Notes: generated from the letters alone by a model not told the origin. DNA of 64,000 nt from Caballeronia cordobensis (GCF_001544575.2 NZ_FCNY02000012.1:62001-126000), one strand, 5' to 3'. Counted from the stretch's first letter, positions 27,967-37,194 are shown. Numbers and translations: made by a program.

Positions 27967-28287
27967 TCAGACGCGCGGCTGAAACGCAATCACACCCATG
28001 CCGACGAGCGCGATCGCCGCGCCCGCGAGATCCCACGCCGTCGGCCGGATGCGGTCGACGGCCCACAGCCAGGCGATCGCCACGCCGATATACACGCCGC
28101 CGTACGCCGCGTAGATGCGCCCCGCGGCGGTATCGTGCAGCGTCAGGAGCCACGCGAAGAGCGCGAGCGACAGCGCGCCGGGCACGACGAGCCACGGCGA
28201 CCCGCCCTCCTTGATCCATCGATAGGGAAAATAGCAGCCCGCGATTTCCGCGATCGCCGTGACGATATAGAGCGCGAATGTTTTCAT
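27967..28287 (-). CDS. YnfA family inner-membrane protein
   Basis: A 106-residue protein with four hydrophobic helices. Family markers are TAIAEIAGCYFPYRWIKEG near the N-terminus, GRIYAAYGGVYI and the C-terminal DLAGAAIALVGMGVI. It is related to small multidrug-resistance transporters. It is divergent from a MATE transporter gene 94 bp away. Confidence 0.88.
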   Translation of the reverse strand: MKTFALYIVTAIAEIAGCYFPYRWIKEGGSPWLVVPGALSLALFAWLLTLHDTAAGRIYAAYGGVYIGVAIAWLWAVDRIRPTAWDLAGAAIALVGMGVIAFQPRV

Positions 28288-28381
28288 GACGCGCATTATC
28301 GACGCACACGCGATGTTGCGCGCCGCGCGTCCGGTCTGGACAATGACGCGCTTGTCCTGGCCAACCATCCCGCACAATCCG

Positions 28382-29713
28382 ATGAAAGCGGTGCCCCTGC
28401 ACTGGCACAAGCGCGTGCTGACGCTCGCGTTTCCGATCGTACTCGCCAATCTCACGCAGCCGATTCTCGGCGCGGTCGATACCGCCGTCGCCGGCCATCT
28501 CGACGGGCCGCAGTATCTGGGCGGTGTCGCGCTCGGCGGGCTCGTGTTCAGCTTCGTGTTCTGGGGCTTCGGCTTCTTGCGCATGGGCACGACGGGACTC
28601 GTCGCGCAGGCGTTCGGCGCGCGCGACGACGACGCATTGCGCGCGAGCGTGCTGCGCGCCTTGCTGCTCGCGCTGGCGATCGGCGCGGCCGTGCTGGCGC
28701 TGCAGGTGCCGATCATCCGTTTTGCGCTGCTGGCGCTCGGCGGCAGCGCGGCCGTGCAGGACACCGCGAGCGCGTATTGCCACGCGCGCATCTGGGCCGC
28801 GCCGTTTGCGCTCGGCAATTACGTCGTGCTGGGTTATCTGCTGGGCTGCCAGCGCGTGCGGCTCGCGCTCGTCACGCAGATTTTCATCAATCTGGTGAAC
28901 ATCGTCGCGGTGCTGCTCTTCGTGTATCGCTTCGGCTGGGGTATCGGGGGCATCGGCGCGGCGACGGCGTTCGCGGATTTCTGCGGTTTCGCGCTCGGCC
29001 TCGCGATTCTCTGGCGGCTGCGTCCGCGCGGCCTCGCGCCGCTCGCACCGCGCGCGCTCTTCGACGCCCACGCGATGCGCCGGCTCGTCGCGATTAACCG
29101 CGACATCTTCATCCGCACGATCTGCCTGCTCGGTTCGTACGGCTGGTTCGCGCATCTCGGCGCGCGTCAGGGGGATGCGATCCTCGCCGCGAACGCCCTT
29201 CTGCTCAACTTCCAGACCTTCATGTCCTACGGGCTCGACGGCTTCGCGCACGCCGCCGAGGCGCTCGTCGGGGCCGCCGCCGGCGCACGCGACCGCCATG
29301 CATTCCGTCAGGCCGTGAAAGTGACGATGCTGTGGTCGGCGATCGGCGCAGCGGGCTTTTCGATCGTCTTCGCCTTGAGCGGCGGGTGGATCATCGGCGC
29401 GCTGACGGATCAGGCCGTCGTGCAGCATGAGGCGCTGCGCTTTCTGCCGTGGGCCGCGATTCTGCCTCTTGCATCCGTCGCGGGTTTCCAACTAGACGGC
29501 GTGTTCATCGGCGCGACGCGCACGCACGAACTGATGAAGGCGATGGCCGTGTCGCTCACGATCTTTCTGCTTGCGGCGTGGGCGCTCGCCGGATCGCTCG
29601 GCAATCACGGGCTGTGGCTCGCGCTCACCGTTTTCATGGTGGCGCGCGGCATCACGCTGGCCGTTCAGTTGCCCGCGATCGAGCGCGTGGTGTGTGCGCG
29701 GTCAGTTCGCTAG
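28382..29713 (+). CDS. MATE family efflux transporter (DinF-like)
   Basis: A 443-residue twelve-helix transporter. The MATE repeat begins FPIVLANLTQPILGAVDTAVAGHLDGPQYLGGVA; the second half includes NRDIFIRTICLLGSYGWFAHLGARQGD and the DinF-typical LLNFQTFMSYGLDGFAHAAEALVGAAAG. It exports cationic compounds in exchange for Na+ or H+. The ATG at 28382 fits the family N-terminus, though no strong ribosome site precedes it. The last 12 bases overlap the stop of the convergent hydrolase. Confidence 0.87.
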   Translation: MKAVPLHWHKRVLTLAFPIVLANLTQPILGAVDTAVAGHLDGPQYLGGVALGGLVFSFVFWGFGFLRMGTTGLVAQAFGARDDDALRASVLRALLLALAIGAAVLALQVPIIRFALLALGGSAAVQDTASAYCHARIWAAPFALGNYVVLGYLLGCQRVRLALVTQIFINLVNIVAVLLFVYRFGWGIGGIGAATAFADFCGFALGLAILWRLRPRGLAPLAPRALFDAHAMRRLVAINRDIFIRTICLLGSYGWFAHLGARQGDAILAANALLLNFQTFMSYGLDGFAHAAEALVGAAAGARDRHAFRQAVKVTMLWSAIGAAGFSIVFALSGGWIIGALTDQAVVQHEALRFLPWAAILPLASVAGFQLDGVFIGATRTHELMKAMAVSLTIFLLAAWALAGSLGNHGLWLALTVFMVARGITLAVQLPAIERVVCARSVR

Positions 29714-30763
29714 GGGCTTTGACGCGGCGAGTCCCTCCAGCAACGCCTTATGAAACGCCGCCGGATCCTGCATCTGCGGCGCATGGCCAAGCTCCGGAAA
29801 CTCGACGAGCTTCGCCCCCTCGATGCGCTCCTTCGCCAGCTTCGCGAGATCGGGATAACGACCGAGCGTCGGACGAATTTCCGGCGGCGCGAAGTCCTTG
29901 CCGATCGCGGTCGTGTCCTTGTCGCCGATCAGGAGCAAGGTCGGGGTTCTGAGATGATCGAATTCGTAGACGACGGGCTGCGTGTAAATCATGTCGTAAA
30001 TCAACGCCGAATTCCACGCGACGATATCCTTGCCCGGCCCGCGATACATGCCCGCGAGCATCTGCACCCACGGTTCGTAATCGGCGCGCCACTGGCCCGA
30101 GTAATACGTGTTCGTCTCATAGCGGCGGATGCCGTCGGCGCTGGTCTTCAGCTCGCGCGCATACCAGTCGTCGATGGAAATCGGCGGCACGCCCTTCGCC
30201 TTCCAGTCTTCGAGCCCGATCGGATTGACGAGCACGAGCTGCTCGGTCTCGCGCGGATACATCAGCGCGTAACGCACCGCGAGCATGCCGCCAGTCGAAT
30301 GCGCAATGAGGGTCGCGCGCGAAACGCCGAGCGCCGCGAGCAACGCGTGCGTGTTGCGCGCGAGTTGCTGAAAGCTGTACTGGTAGCGCTCGGGCTTGGT
30401 CGATTTGCAAAAACCGATCTGATCCGGCGCGATCACGCGATAGCCCGCGTCGCTCAAGGTTTCGATGGTCTGCTTCCAGGTCGCCGAACAGAAGTTCTTG
30501 CCATGCAGGAGCACGGCGGTACGGCCGTTCGGATGCGGCGGATGCACGTCCATATAGGCCATGCGCACCACCTGACGCTGCGACGTGAGCGAAAAGCGCG
30601 CGACCGGATATGGATAATCGAAGCCCTGCAACTCGGGGCCGTAGGCGGGGCCGTCGTTGCCTGACTGCGGCGCGGGTTCGTCGGCGTGCGCGTGCAAGGC
30701 GAACAGCATCGCGAGACACGACATCGAAAATCGAAAGACGGACTTGCTGCGCGTTGAGTTCAT
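29702..30763 (-). CDS. Exported alpha/beta-hydrolase
   Basis: A 353-residue alpha/beta hydrolase with a signal peptide (MSCLAMLFALHAHADE). The oxyanion strand is LLHGKNFCSATWKQTI, the nucleophile elbow LIAHSTGGMLAVRYAL (Ser in A-H-S-T-G-G, where the first Gly of G-x-S-x-G is Ala), the acid near LLLIGDKDTTAIG, and the His in FPELGHAPQMQDP. It is likely a periplasmic esterase or lactonase-type enzyme; the substrate is unknown. The start at 30763 places the leader at the N-terminus. Confidence 0.83.
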   Translation of the reverse strand: MNSTRSKSVFRFSMSCLAMLFALHAHADEPAPQSGNDGPAYGPELQGFDYPYPVARFSLTSQRQVVRMAYMDVHPPHPNGRTAVLLHGKNFCSATWKQTIETLSDAGYRVIAPDQIGFCKSTKPERYQYSFQQLARNTHALLAALGVSRATLIAHSTGGMLAVRYALMYPRETEQLVLVNPIGLEDWKAKGVPPISIDDWYARELKTSADGIRRYETNTYYSGQWRADYEPWVQMLAGMYRGPGKDIVAWNSALIYDMIYTQPVVYEFDHLRTPTLLLIGDKDTTAIGKDFAPPEIRPTLGRYPDLAKLAKERIEGAKLVEFPELGHAPQMQDPAAFHKALLEGLAASKPLAN

Positions 30764-30944
30764 TCGCGTTGTCGAATTGATTTCGGGCCGGGGCATTCTA
30801 GCGCGCCTGTATTTCACGCGCGTTCGCGTGCCTCACCCGCCAGGCGCGCCGATGAGCGCTTATACTTTGCGGCCTCCGGCGCCGCGCAAGGTTGCCATGC
30901 GGCGCACGGTTTTCATGCATCACATTCAGCCCGGATTCCAACGC

Positions 30945-31703
30945 ATGCAATTTCGCATCAAGGCATTCGCCGCCGCGCTCATCGGTCTTGTGTGTACCGG
31001 TGCATTCGCGAGCGATTGTCCGCAGTTCAGCCCGAACGGCCGCGCGCCGGTCGTCGTCAATTCGAAGATGCGCGCGTCGACGCAGGAAATCTGCTATTCC
31101 GACTTCGCGCTGCTTCACTCCGGCATCACGAAAGGGCCGCTCTGGTCGGCGGAGCATCTGACCTCGCAGAGCGTCGATGACGCGAAGAACAACACGCGCA
31201 CCAATCGCTTTTTCGTCGACAAGCGCCTGCCGCCCGACGAAAGCGCGCAGCTTTCCGATTACAAGCGAAGCGGTTACGACCGCGGTCACATGAGTCCCGC
31301 GGGCGATCGCGCGAGCAGACAAGGCATGGCCGAATCGTTCTCGCTCGCGAACATCGTGCCGCAAGACCCGTCCAACAACCGGCGCATCTGGTCGCGCATC
31401 GAGGAAGCGGTGCGCAGGCTGACGGAAGAATCGGGCGAAGCCTATGTCGTCACCGGGCCGCTTTTTTCGGGACGCGAGTTGCAGACAATCGGCGAATCGC
31501 GCGTGTTCGTGCCGACGCAACTTTATAAGGTCGTCTACTTGCCGCAGCGCGGCATCGCGTTCGCGGTCGTCGTCGAAAACACGCCGACGAACACGTACAC
31601 GATGAAAACCGTGCGCGAACTCGAGACCATGAGCGGGCTCTCGTTTCCGGGCATACCGGACGGACTGAAGGACAAACGAATTGGAGGACTGCGAGGTGTT
31701 TAA
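30945..31703 (+). CDS. Exported DNA/RNA non-specific endonuclease (NucA family)
   Basis: A 252-residue nuclease with a signal peptide (FAAALIGLVCTGAFAS). The catalytic motif DRGHMSPAGDR carries the general-base His, and the downstream NIVPQDPSNNRRIWSRIEE carries the metal-binding Asn. These beta-beta-alpha nucleases cut DNA and RNA without sequence preference, usually outside the cytoplasm. The start at 30945 (MQFRIKAFAAAL) begins the signal peptide directly. The last codons overlap the ribosome site of the small gene that follows. Confidence 0.88.
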   Translation: MQFRIKAFAAALIGLVCTGAFASDCPQFSPNGRAPVVVNSKMRASTQEICYSDFALLHSGITKGPLWSAEHLTSQSVDDAKNNTRTNRFFVDKRLPPDESAQLSDYKRSGYDRGHMSPAGDRASRQGMAESFSLANIVPQDPSNNRRIWSRIEEAVRRLTEESGEAYVVTGPLFSGRELQTIGESRVFVPTQLYKVVYLPQRGIAFAVVVENTPTNTYTMKTVRELETMSGLSFPGIPDGLKDKRIGGLRGV

Positions 31704-31956
31704 ACCATTTGCCAACGACACGGACGTGATGAACATCGCGGGCGACGCGATCAATATCGAGAATGGCGTGAAGCGCCTGTCGATCAGCGGCGATCTGACG
31801 ATCACGCGCGACAAGGCCGGTCTCGCGAACGCGCTCGCGCTGCACAAGGCGCTCGGCGCCATCGTCGAAGCCTTGCAAGGCGATGCCTCGCTGCCCGCGA
31901 AGCTGCCCGACGAGCCGAGCGCGCCGTCCGGCACCGCCGAGAATCCGTTCATCTGA
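31696..31956 (+). CDS. Small hypothetical protein
   Basis: An 86-residue protein (MFKPFANDTDVMNIAGDAINIENG...). The GTG at 31696 is preferred because a GGAGG lies eight bases upstream; the overlap with the nuclease stop suggests translational coupling. The first 60 residues look like a small beta-alpha domain (LSISGDLTITRDKAGLANALALHKALGAIVEAL), and the tail is Pro-rich and ends NPFI. No known family recognised. It is probably co-transcribed with the nuclease and ogt. Confidence 0.6.
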   Translation: MFKPFANDTDVMNIAGDAINIENGVKRLSISGDLTITRDKAGLANALALHKALGAIVEALQGDASLPAKLPDEPSAPSGTAENPFI

Positions 31957-32002
31957 CGCGCCGTACAATGATTGCGTCGTATTGGCCGCGCGGAGCAATG
32001 AA

Positions 32003-32518
32003 GTGATCGAATCCCATGTCGGCCCGAGCCCGCTCGGGCACATTCTCTATCGCGCGGAAGATGGCTGTCTGACGGGGCTGTTTTTCGTCGGCCAGAAGCA
32101 TTTTCCCGATGGTCTGCCCGAGCCGACGCTGTCCGATGCGCCGCCGCGCTCGCGCGTGATCCTCGAAGCGCGTGAGCAGATCGACGAATACTTCGCGGGC
32201 GCGCGCACGGAATTTTCGATCGCGCTGCGGCTCGGCGGCACAGCGTTTCAGCAGCAGGTGTGGAACGCGCTGCGGCAAATCCCTTTCGGCGACGCCTGGA
32301 CCTACGGCGATCTCGCGCGCCGGCTCGGCTTGCCCGCGGGCGCATCGCGGGCCGTCGGCGGCGCGAACGGGCGGAATCCGGTGGCGATCATCGTGCCGTG
32401 TCATCGCGTGATCGGCGTCGATGGAGAACTGACCGGCTATGCCGGCGGCGTGGAGCGCAAGCGGCATTTGCTCACGCTGGAGGGCGGCCCGGGGCGCGAG
32501 CAACTCGCGCTTTTCTGA
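32003..32518 (+). CDS. ogt: Methylated-DNA--protein-cysteine methyltransferase
   Basis: A 171-residue suicide DNA-repair protein that removes O6-alkyl groups from guanine. The active-site block is VAIIVPCHRVIG (acceptor Cys in PCHR), preceded by the HTH segment FQQQVWNALRQIPFGDAWTYGDLARRLGLPAGASRAVGGANGRNP and followed by GELTGYAGGVERKRHLL. The GTG at 32003 has a GGAG seven bases upstream; the nearby ATG is out of frame. A strong terminator follows at 32547. Confidence 0.9.
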   Translation: MIESHVGPSPLGHILYRAEDGCLTGLFFVGQKHFPDGLPEPTLSDAPPRSRVILEAREQIDEYFAGARTEFSIALRLGGTAFQQQVWNALRQIPFGDAWTYGDLARRLGLPAGASRAVGGANGRNPVAIIVPCHRVIGVDGELTGYAGGVERKRHLLTLEGGPGREQLALF

Positions 32519-32546
32519 GCGCCGGTCGCACTCGGCCCGGAAACGC

Positions 32547-32580
32547 AAAAGCCCGCAAACCGTTTGGTTTGCGGGCTTTT
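32547..32580. terminator. Bidirectional rho-independent terminator
   Basis: Perfect 15-bp stem AAAAGCCCGCAAACC / GGTTTGCGGGCTTTT with a GTTT loop, between convergent ogt (+) and the OmpA-like gene (-). Confidence 0.9.
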
Positions 32581-32603
32581 CCGTCGATGCGGTGCCGCGA
32601 GGG

Positions 32604-33311
32604 TTACGGCGCGAGCGTCACTTCAACACGGCGATTTTCCGCGCGGCCTTCAGTCGTTGCGTTCGATGCGACCGGATTCGACTTCCCATAGCCTTTCAGC
32701 GCAAATCGGTCGGCTTTCAGCCCGCGGTTCTTCAGATAGTCCAGCACAGCCTGCGCGCGGCGCTCGGACAGCGCAACGTTATACGATGCCGAGCCGATCG
32801 CATCCGTGAAGCCCTGAACCGAGACCGAAGCGAGCGTCGCGCCCTGCGTTTCCGCGACGAGCGTGTCGAGAATGGCCTTGGCCTTGGGTGTCAATTCCGC
32901 GCTGTCGAACGCGAAGTTCGTCTTGTCGTCGAGCACGACCTTGCGCGGTGCAGGCGCGGGCGCCGGCGCGGGTGCGGGGGCCGGTGCGGGGGGCGGCTCT
33001 TGCGCCGGAGCGGCCTGCGGCGGCATTCCGCACGTGAAGGTCACGTTGCGCGGATCGCTCGGCGTATTCGTTCCTGCAATGGTCTGGAGGACTGCAACGT
33101 TCTTGTCGCCGCACATTTTCTGAGCGGCGGTCATGCACGCGCTTCCCTTCTCGAAAACACCGTAGCATTCGGCGCGATACGCCTTTTGACCATTCGACGT
33201 TTGAATCTCCTGGATATTGAAAGCCGGTCCCGTGATAGTGGAACAGCCCGCAAGGACGGCGGCCGCCATAAGACTGACGGCGAAGGTTTTCGTGAGCATC
33301 TTGATGTTCAT
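32604..33311 (-). CDS. OmpA-family lipoprotein
   Basis: A 235-residue outer-membrane lipoprotein. The lipobox VLAGC places the lipidated Cys at about residue 23. A middle section with several Cys (CYGVFEKGSACMTAAQKMC) is joined by an Ala-Pro repeat linker (about residues 100-123) to a C-terminal OmpA domain with VSVQGFTDAIGSASYNVALSERRAQAVLDYL and NRRVEVTL, the peptidoglycan-binding fold. It probably anchors the outer membrane to the cell wall. The ATG at 33311 has a GGAG site. Confidence 0.87.
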   Translation of the reverse strand: MNIKMLTKTFAVSLMAAAVLAGCSTITGPAFNIQEIQTSNGQKAYRAECYGVFEKGSACMTAAQKMCGDKNVAVLQTIAGTNTPSDPRNVTFTCGMPPQAAPAQEPPPAPAPAPAPAPAPAPRKVVLDDKTNFAFDSAELTPKAKAILDTLVAETQGATLASVSVQGFTDAIGSASYNVALSERRAQAVLDYLKNRGLKADRFALKGYGKSNPVASNATTEGRAENRRVEVTLAP

Positions 33312-33530
33312 ACGGGTCAACTCCAAAGCGCGAAGCCGCTTAATGCGTGCCTCATTTCCAAGCCCGATTGCTCTCTGAAAAGAAGCAGGCAAAGTAGGTG
33401 AATCGATCTCGGATAGATGCATCGATCGATGAAGCTATCCAAAAGGCCGCGCGATTGTAGCGCGCGCACTTTCGCGGATTAAGCGGACAACTCCCAAATT
33501 AATGCGCCCGCCGAATGCACGACGAAGCGC

Positions 33531-34172
33531 CTATTTGGCCGGAACGGGAAAATCGCCGTCGGCCTGTTTTTGCAGTTCCTGCACGCGCAACTGCAAAGCG
33601 CGAAGCTGCGCCTGCGCGGCCGCCTGCTCTGTGCGCAGTTCACGAACCGCGTTCTGTTGCTCCTGCTGATAATTCGTCACCTGGCCTTGCTGCGCATGGG
33701 CGATATCCAGGTCCGCCTGAAGCCGGTTGGCACGCTCCTGCTGAACCGCGATCTGGCGGTCGGCATAGGCTTTTTCGGCTTCGAGTTTGATGCGCCTGAT
33801 TTCCGCGTCGGCGAGCGTCACCGACATTTTGGCGAAGTCAGAATAAATCGCCTCAGCGCGTGCGTCATTTTGCGTTTTGACCACGCGCCAAATCGCGTTT
33901 TGCTGAAACAGCGCGGCATAATAAATCATCTGCTCCGGAAAATACGAAAGACTCGCGCCGAAACTGCCATTCAACGTTTTGCGCAATTCAGTGATTTTCC
34001 GGCCCGCTATCAGACGCTCAAGTTCCGCGACATCGCCGTTCTTCGCCGCCGCCCCGTCCGGCATATTCGACGCGGCGTTCGTGGATATTTCGCCAGCCGC
34101 GAATACGGATGCGAAAGGTCCGGCAAGACCGGCCGAGATCAACACGATATTCGCAATCAACAGGCGTTTCAT
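33531..34172 (-). CDS. DUF2968 family exported coiled-coil protein
   Basis: A 213-residue protein with a signal peptide (ANIVLISAGLAGPFASVFAAG). It has the DUF2968 pattern: VAELERLIAGRKITELRKTLNGSFGASLSYF, YYAALFQQNAIWRVVKTQNDARAEAIYSDFAKM and the helical RRIKLEAEKAYADRQIAVQQERANRLQADLDIAHAQQ coiled coil. The family is mainly found in Burkholderia-type bacteria and is of unknown function. Location is likely periplasmic. Confidence 0.8.
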   Translation of the reverse strand: MKRLLIANIVLISAGLAGPFASVFAAGEISTNAASNMPDGAAAKNGDVAELERLIAGRKITELRKTLNGSFGASLSYFPEQMIYYAALFQQNAIWRVVKTQNDARAEAIYSDFAKMSVTLADAEIRRIKLEAEKAYADRQIAVQQERANRLQADLDIAHAQQGQVTNYQQEQQNAVRELRTEQAAAQAQLRALQLRVQELQKQADGDFPVPAK

Positions 34173-34283
34173 TGCGATTTTCCGTAACGATTAAACGCGT
34201 CGTCCGGAAAGGATTATGGTGTCGCGAAGCCGCCAATGCCAGCCGATTTATGCGTTATTCGAAAACGCGAAATCGTGCGGAAA

Positions 34284-34547
34284 TCAAATTGTCGACTGGC
34301 GCTTCGGCGCCGGTTCGTCCGCGCTGCGCAACGGTTGCGGCGGTCGGAGGATGCCCGCATCGGACGGCGCGGGATTCATGCGCGAGAAAATCTCACGGTC
34401 GGCGCGAAAGTCGAACGGCGTGCTCGACAAGATGCGCGCGTCCGGCAGCGGCTCGACGGCGTGGACCGGTCGGGCGCTGACAGCAAAAAAAGACAAAAGG
34501 CAGGCGGCGAGCGCGAAAGCGCCCGGAATCGAGTGCGAACGGAACAT
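34284..34547 (-). CDS. Small exported hypothetical protein
   Basis: An 87-residue candidate with a convincing signal peptide (AFALAACLLSFFAVSARPVHA) followed by a short Pro- and Arg-rich tail. The ATG at 34547 starts directly before the leader; the ribosome site is weak. There is no neighbour relation beyond lying upstream of the DUF2968 gene on the same strand. It could be a chance ORF; the leader is the main support. Confidence 0.4.
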   Translation of the reverse strand: MFRSHSIPGAFALAACLLSFFAVSARPVHAVEPLPDARILSSTPFDFRADREIFSRMNPAPSDAGILRPPQPLRSADEPAPKRQSTI

Positions 34548-34947
34548 GGCGAGAAAGATAATCTGATGGCGCGAGCGCCTGGACGGAGCAGCCGGAAGAA
34601 GATGCACACGGCTACGGCACAGCTTGTCATTTCACCAGCGTTAGCGCGCCCTGCCCATGAGAAGGTTCTCAAAGATTCCTGCTTTCCGACAAACGTGGTT
34701 GAGCGCCGGCGCGATCGGGCGTGAAAAATGCGACTCGGAACTATTCGCTCGTCCGCGCGAGCGCCGTCCGGCCGCGCCCTGCGCGTGTCAAAACGATGGC
34801 GCCCGGCAGCGGCACGCAAGACCAGATACGCATGAAACGGCGCGGCGGCGGGGATGACGGGCGCGTCATGCAAGCACATGATTGCCGAGAGTCAGCCATA
34901 ATGCGCCTTCGCAAAAAGCCGGATCGTCCAGTAAAAACGAAAATGCC
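34548..34947. other. Intergenic region without a recognisable gene
   Basis: About 400 bases upstream of the KaiC-like gene. Overlapping frames here are basic, low-complexity shadows. No terminator or clear promoter was identified; the promoter of the KaiC-like operon presumably lies near 34890-34940. Confidence 0.4.
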
Positions 34948-36459
34948 ATGACTCAAGACGACAATCTCTCCACCGATCGACCCCGGCAGCCCGCCTCCAC
35001 GGACGACAACGTCACGACCGGCGTCGTGGGCCTCGACAACATTCTGGGCGGCGGTCTGGTCGAAGGCGGCCTGTATCTGATCGAAGGCATGGCGGGCGCC
35101 GGCAAGACGATTCTCTCGTCGCAGATCGGCTTTCACCGGGTCGCGCAAGGCGACACGGTGCTGTACATCACGCTCATCGCCGAATCGCATACCAAGCTGC
35201 TGTCCCATCTGAAGGCGCTCTCGTTCTACAACGCCGACGCCATCTCCGACCGGATGCTCTTCGTCTCCGGCTATCACGAACTGATGCGCGACGGGCTCTC
35301 CGGTTTTCTCTCGCTGATCGCGTCCACGATCAAGTCGAGCCGGCCGCGCTTCATGGTCATCGACGGCTTTCGCAGCGCGCGCGAATTCAGCTCGACGGAG
35401 CTCGAACTCTCGCAGTTCATCCACGAACTCTCCGCTTTCGTGAGCGCCGCCCGCTGCACGACCCTGATTCTCGCGCCGCTTTCCGGCAACGAGCCGCATC
35501 CGGAACACACGCTCGTCGACGGGCTCATCGAGCTGAACCGCTACAACACGGGCATGCGGCGCGCCCGTGAAATCGAGGTCCACAAGCTGCGCGCCCGCGA
35601 TCACTTGCTGGGCAAGCACTTTTTCAAGATCACGGAGCAAGGTCTCGTGACCTTCCCGCGCATCGAGGCGTCGCCGGCCAGTCCCGACGGCCTGCCCGAC
35701 TTCAGCAACAAGCTCGCGTTCGGGTTTCCCGATTTCGATCAGATGCTCGGCGGCGGCGTCGTGCGCGGCTCGACGACCACGCTCATCGGGCCATCGGGCA
35801 TCGGCAAAACGCTGCTCTCGCTCAAATTTCTGCAGGCGGGCGTCGAACGCGGCGAGCGCTGCGTGTACTTCGGGCTTTACGAGTCGCCCGAGCGGCTGCT
35901 CGCCAAGGCGCGCTCGGTCGGCATCGACCTCGCGCCGGCCGTGGCGGACGGCCGTTTGTCGATTCACTGGCACCCGGCCGTCGAACTGGCGATCGACGAA
36001 CTCGCCGTCGAGCTGTTGAACGCGGTCAGGAACACGAATGCGTCGCGCCTCGTGGTCGACGGCATCGACGGATTTCATCAGTCCGCGAACCGCACGGAGC
36101 GTTTCGGACTGTTTCTCAACGCGCTCACGCACCGCCTGCGCGATGCGGGCGTGACGACGATCCTCACCGAAGAACTGCCGCTCTACGGCAATCCGACGCT
36201 GCCCGCAACGCTGCGCGCGTCGGCGCTGACCGAGAACATCGTGCTCATGCGCTACGTGGAGGCGAATTCGTCGCTGTATCGCATGGTGTCGATCGTGAAG
36301 CAGCGCGAAGGCACGCACGATTCCGCAATCCGCCGCCTGACGATCGACACGCGCGGCCTGCATATCAGCGAAGGTTTCATCGGCACGACGGGTATGCTGT
36401 CCGGCAGTCCGTCGGCGGCGCCCGCGCTCTCGGTGGCGGATCCCGGCGCGCGCGCATGA
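34948..36459 (+). CDS. KaiC-like double RecA-domain ATPase
   Basis: A 503-residue protein with two KaiC domains in tandem. Domain 1 (about 20-245) begins TTGVVGLDNILGGGLVEGG and has Walker A GMAGAGKT; domain 2 (about 255-490) begins FGFPDFDQMLGGGVVRG and has GPSGIGKT. The paired catalytic Glu of cyanobacterial KaiC appears reduced to one in each domain (LIAESHTKLL and GLYESPERLL). At the phosphorylation site the Ser is kept but the following Thr looks like Ala (RASALTENIVLMRYVE), compared from memory. The C-terminal ~30 residues are small and disordered-looking. No KaiA or KaiB is nearby; the stop overlaps the start of a response regulator (ATGA). It is probably a signalling ATPase working with that regulator, not a clock. 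Confidence 0.85.
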   Translation: MTQDDNLSTDRPRQPASTDDNVTTGVVGLDNILGGGLVEGGLYLIEGMAGAGKTILSSQIGFHRVAQGDTVLYITLIAESHTKLLSHLKALSFYNADAISDRMLFVSGYHELMRDGLSGFLSLIASTIKSSRPRFMVIDGFRSAREFSSTELELSQFIHELSAFVSAARCTTLILAPLSGNEPHPEHTLVDGLIELNRYNTGMRRAREIEVHKLRARDHLLGKHFFKITEQGLVTFPRIEASPASPDGLPDFSNKLAFGFPDFDQMLGGGVVRGSTTTLIGPSGIGKTLLSLKFLQAGVERGERCVYFGLYESPERLLAKARSVGIDLAPAVADGRLSIHWHPAVELAIDELAVELLNAVRNTNASRLVVDGIDGFHQSANRTERFGLFLNALTHRLRDAGVTTILTEELPLYGNPTLPATLRASALTENIVLMRYVEANSSLYRMVSIVKQREGTHDSAIRRLTIDTRGLHISEGFIGTTGMLSGSPSAAPALSVADPGARA

Positions 36460-36812
36460 AAAAGATCCTCGTCGTCGACGATGAATTCGACATTCTGACC
36501 ACCTGGCGGCTCGTGCTCGAAATGGAGGGCTACGAGGTCGTGACCGCCTCCAACGGACGCATGGCGCTCGACGCCGCGCGCTCGAATCCGCCCGCGCTCG
36601 TCATCACCGACTGGATGATGCCGCACATGGACGGCGTCCAGCTGATCCGGCAGCTCGCCGCGAGCGACGGGCTCGGCGCGGTACCGGTGATCCTGATGAG
36701 CGCGGCGGCCAACGCGCCGGCGCTCGACCATCCGCACGCGCAATTCCGCCGCAAGCCGCTTTCCATCGACGATCTCATCGACGCGGTCAGGGGTCTCATC
36801 GGTCCCGCCTGA
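36456..36812 (+). CDS. Single-domain response regulator
   Basis: A 118-residue CheY-like receiver. It shows the acidic pair in LVVDDEFDIL, the phosphoacceptor Asp in LVITDWMMPHMDG (about residue 52), the switch Ser in ILMSAAAN and the conserved Lys in FRRKPLSIDDL. There is no output domain. Its start overlaps the KaiC-like stop by four bases, so the two are made together. No histidine kinase is in the window, so it may receive phosphate from a kinase elsewhere or couple directly to the ATPase. Confidence 0.9.
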   Translation: MKKILVVDDEFDILTTWRLVLEMEGYEVVTASNGRMALDAARSNPPALVITDWMMPHMDGVQLIRQLAASDGLGAVPVILMSAAANAPALDHPHAQFRRKPLSIDDLIDAVRGLIGPA

Positions 36813-36904
36813 CTAGGCACGCGACGTGCTGTACAGGAGCGTTCCGGCGCAACCGGACTCAGAAGGACACACGAGAAACCGCTCAACCGAAAAGGGAGGC
36901 ACCT

Positions 36905-37159
36905 ATGGTGCAGGATCAAGTGGAAGGCGCGGCGCAACGCGTCGTCGGCAAGGTGCAGGACGCGGTCGGCGCGCTGACGGGCGACGAAGCCACGCAAGCC
37001 GAAGGCAAGGTCCGGCAGGCGTATGGCAACCTGCAGCAAAGCTACGGACAGACCGTCGACAACGTGCGGCTGGCGGTGGCGAACCAGCCGATTCAGGGCG
37101 TGCTGATCGCGGCGGCCGTCGGTTTCATGCTCGGCGCGTTGTGGAATCGCGATCGTTGA
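36905..37159 (+). CDS. CsbD/ElaB-like stress protein with a C-terminal membrane anchor
   Basis: An 84-residue protein. The N-terminal half matches CsbD-type stress proteins (VEGAAQRVVGKVQDAVGALTGDEATQAEGKVRQAYG), while the C-terminus has the glycine-rich single helix VLIAAAVGFMLGALWNR seen in ElaB/DUF883 proteins. It probably associates with the inner membrane under stress or in stationary phase. A strong GGGAGG site precedes the ATG. Confidence 0.8.
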   Translation: MVQDQVEGAAQRVVGKVQDAVGALTGDEATQAEGKVRQAYGNLQQSYGQTVDNVRLAVANQPIQGVLIAAAVGFMLGALWNRDR

Positions 37160-37194
37160 TGCGCGCCGCGCGTCACGTCTGATGTATCGATGAC

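Noticed and set aside
34376..34879. 167-codon minus-strand frame upstream of the KaiC-like gene
   Set aside because: Composition is Arg-rich and it overlaps the better-supported small exported frame out of phase.
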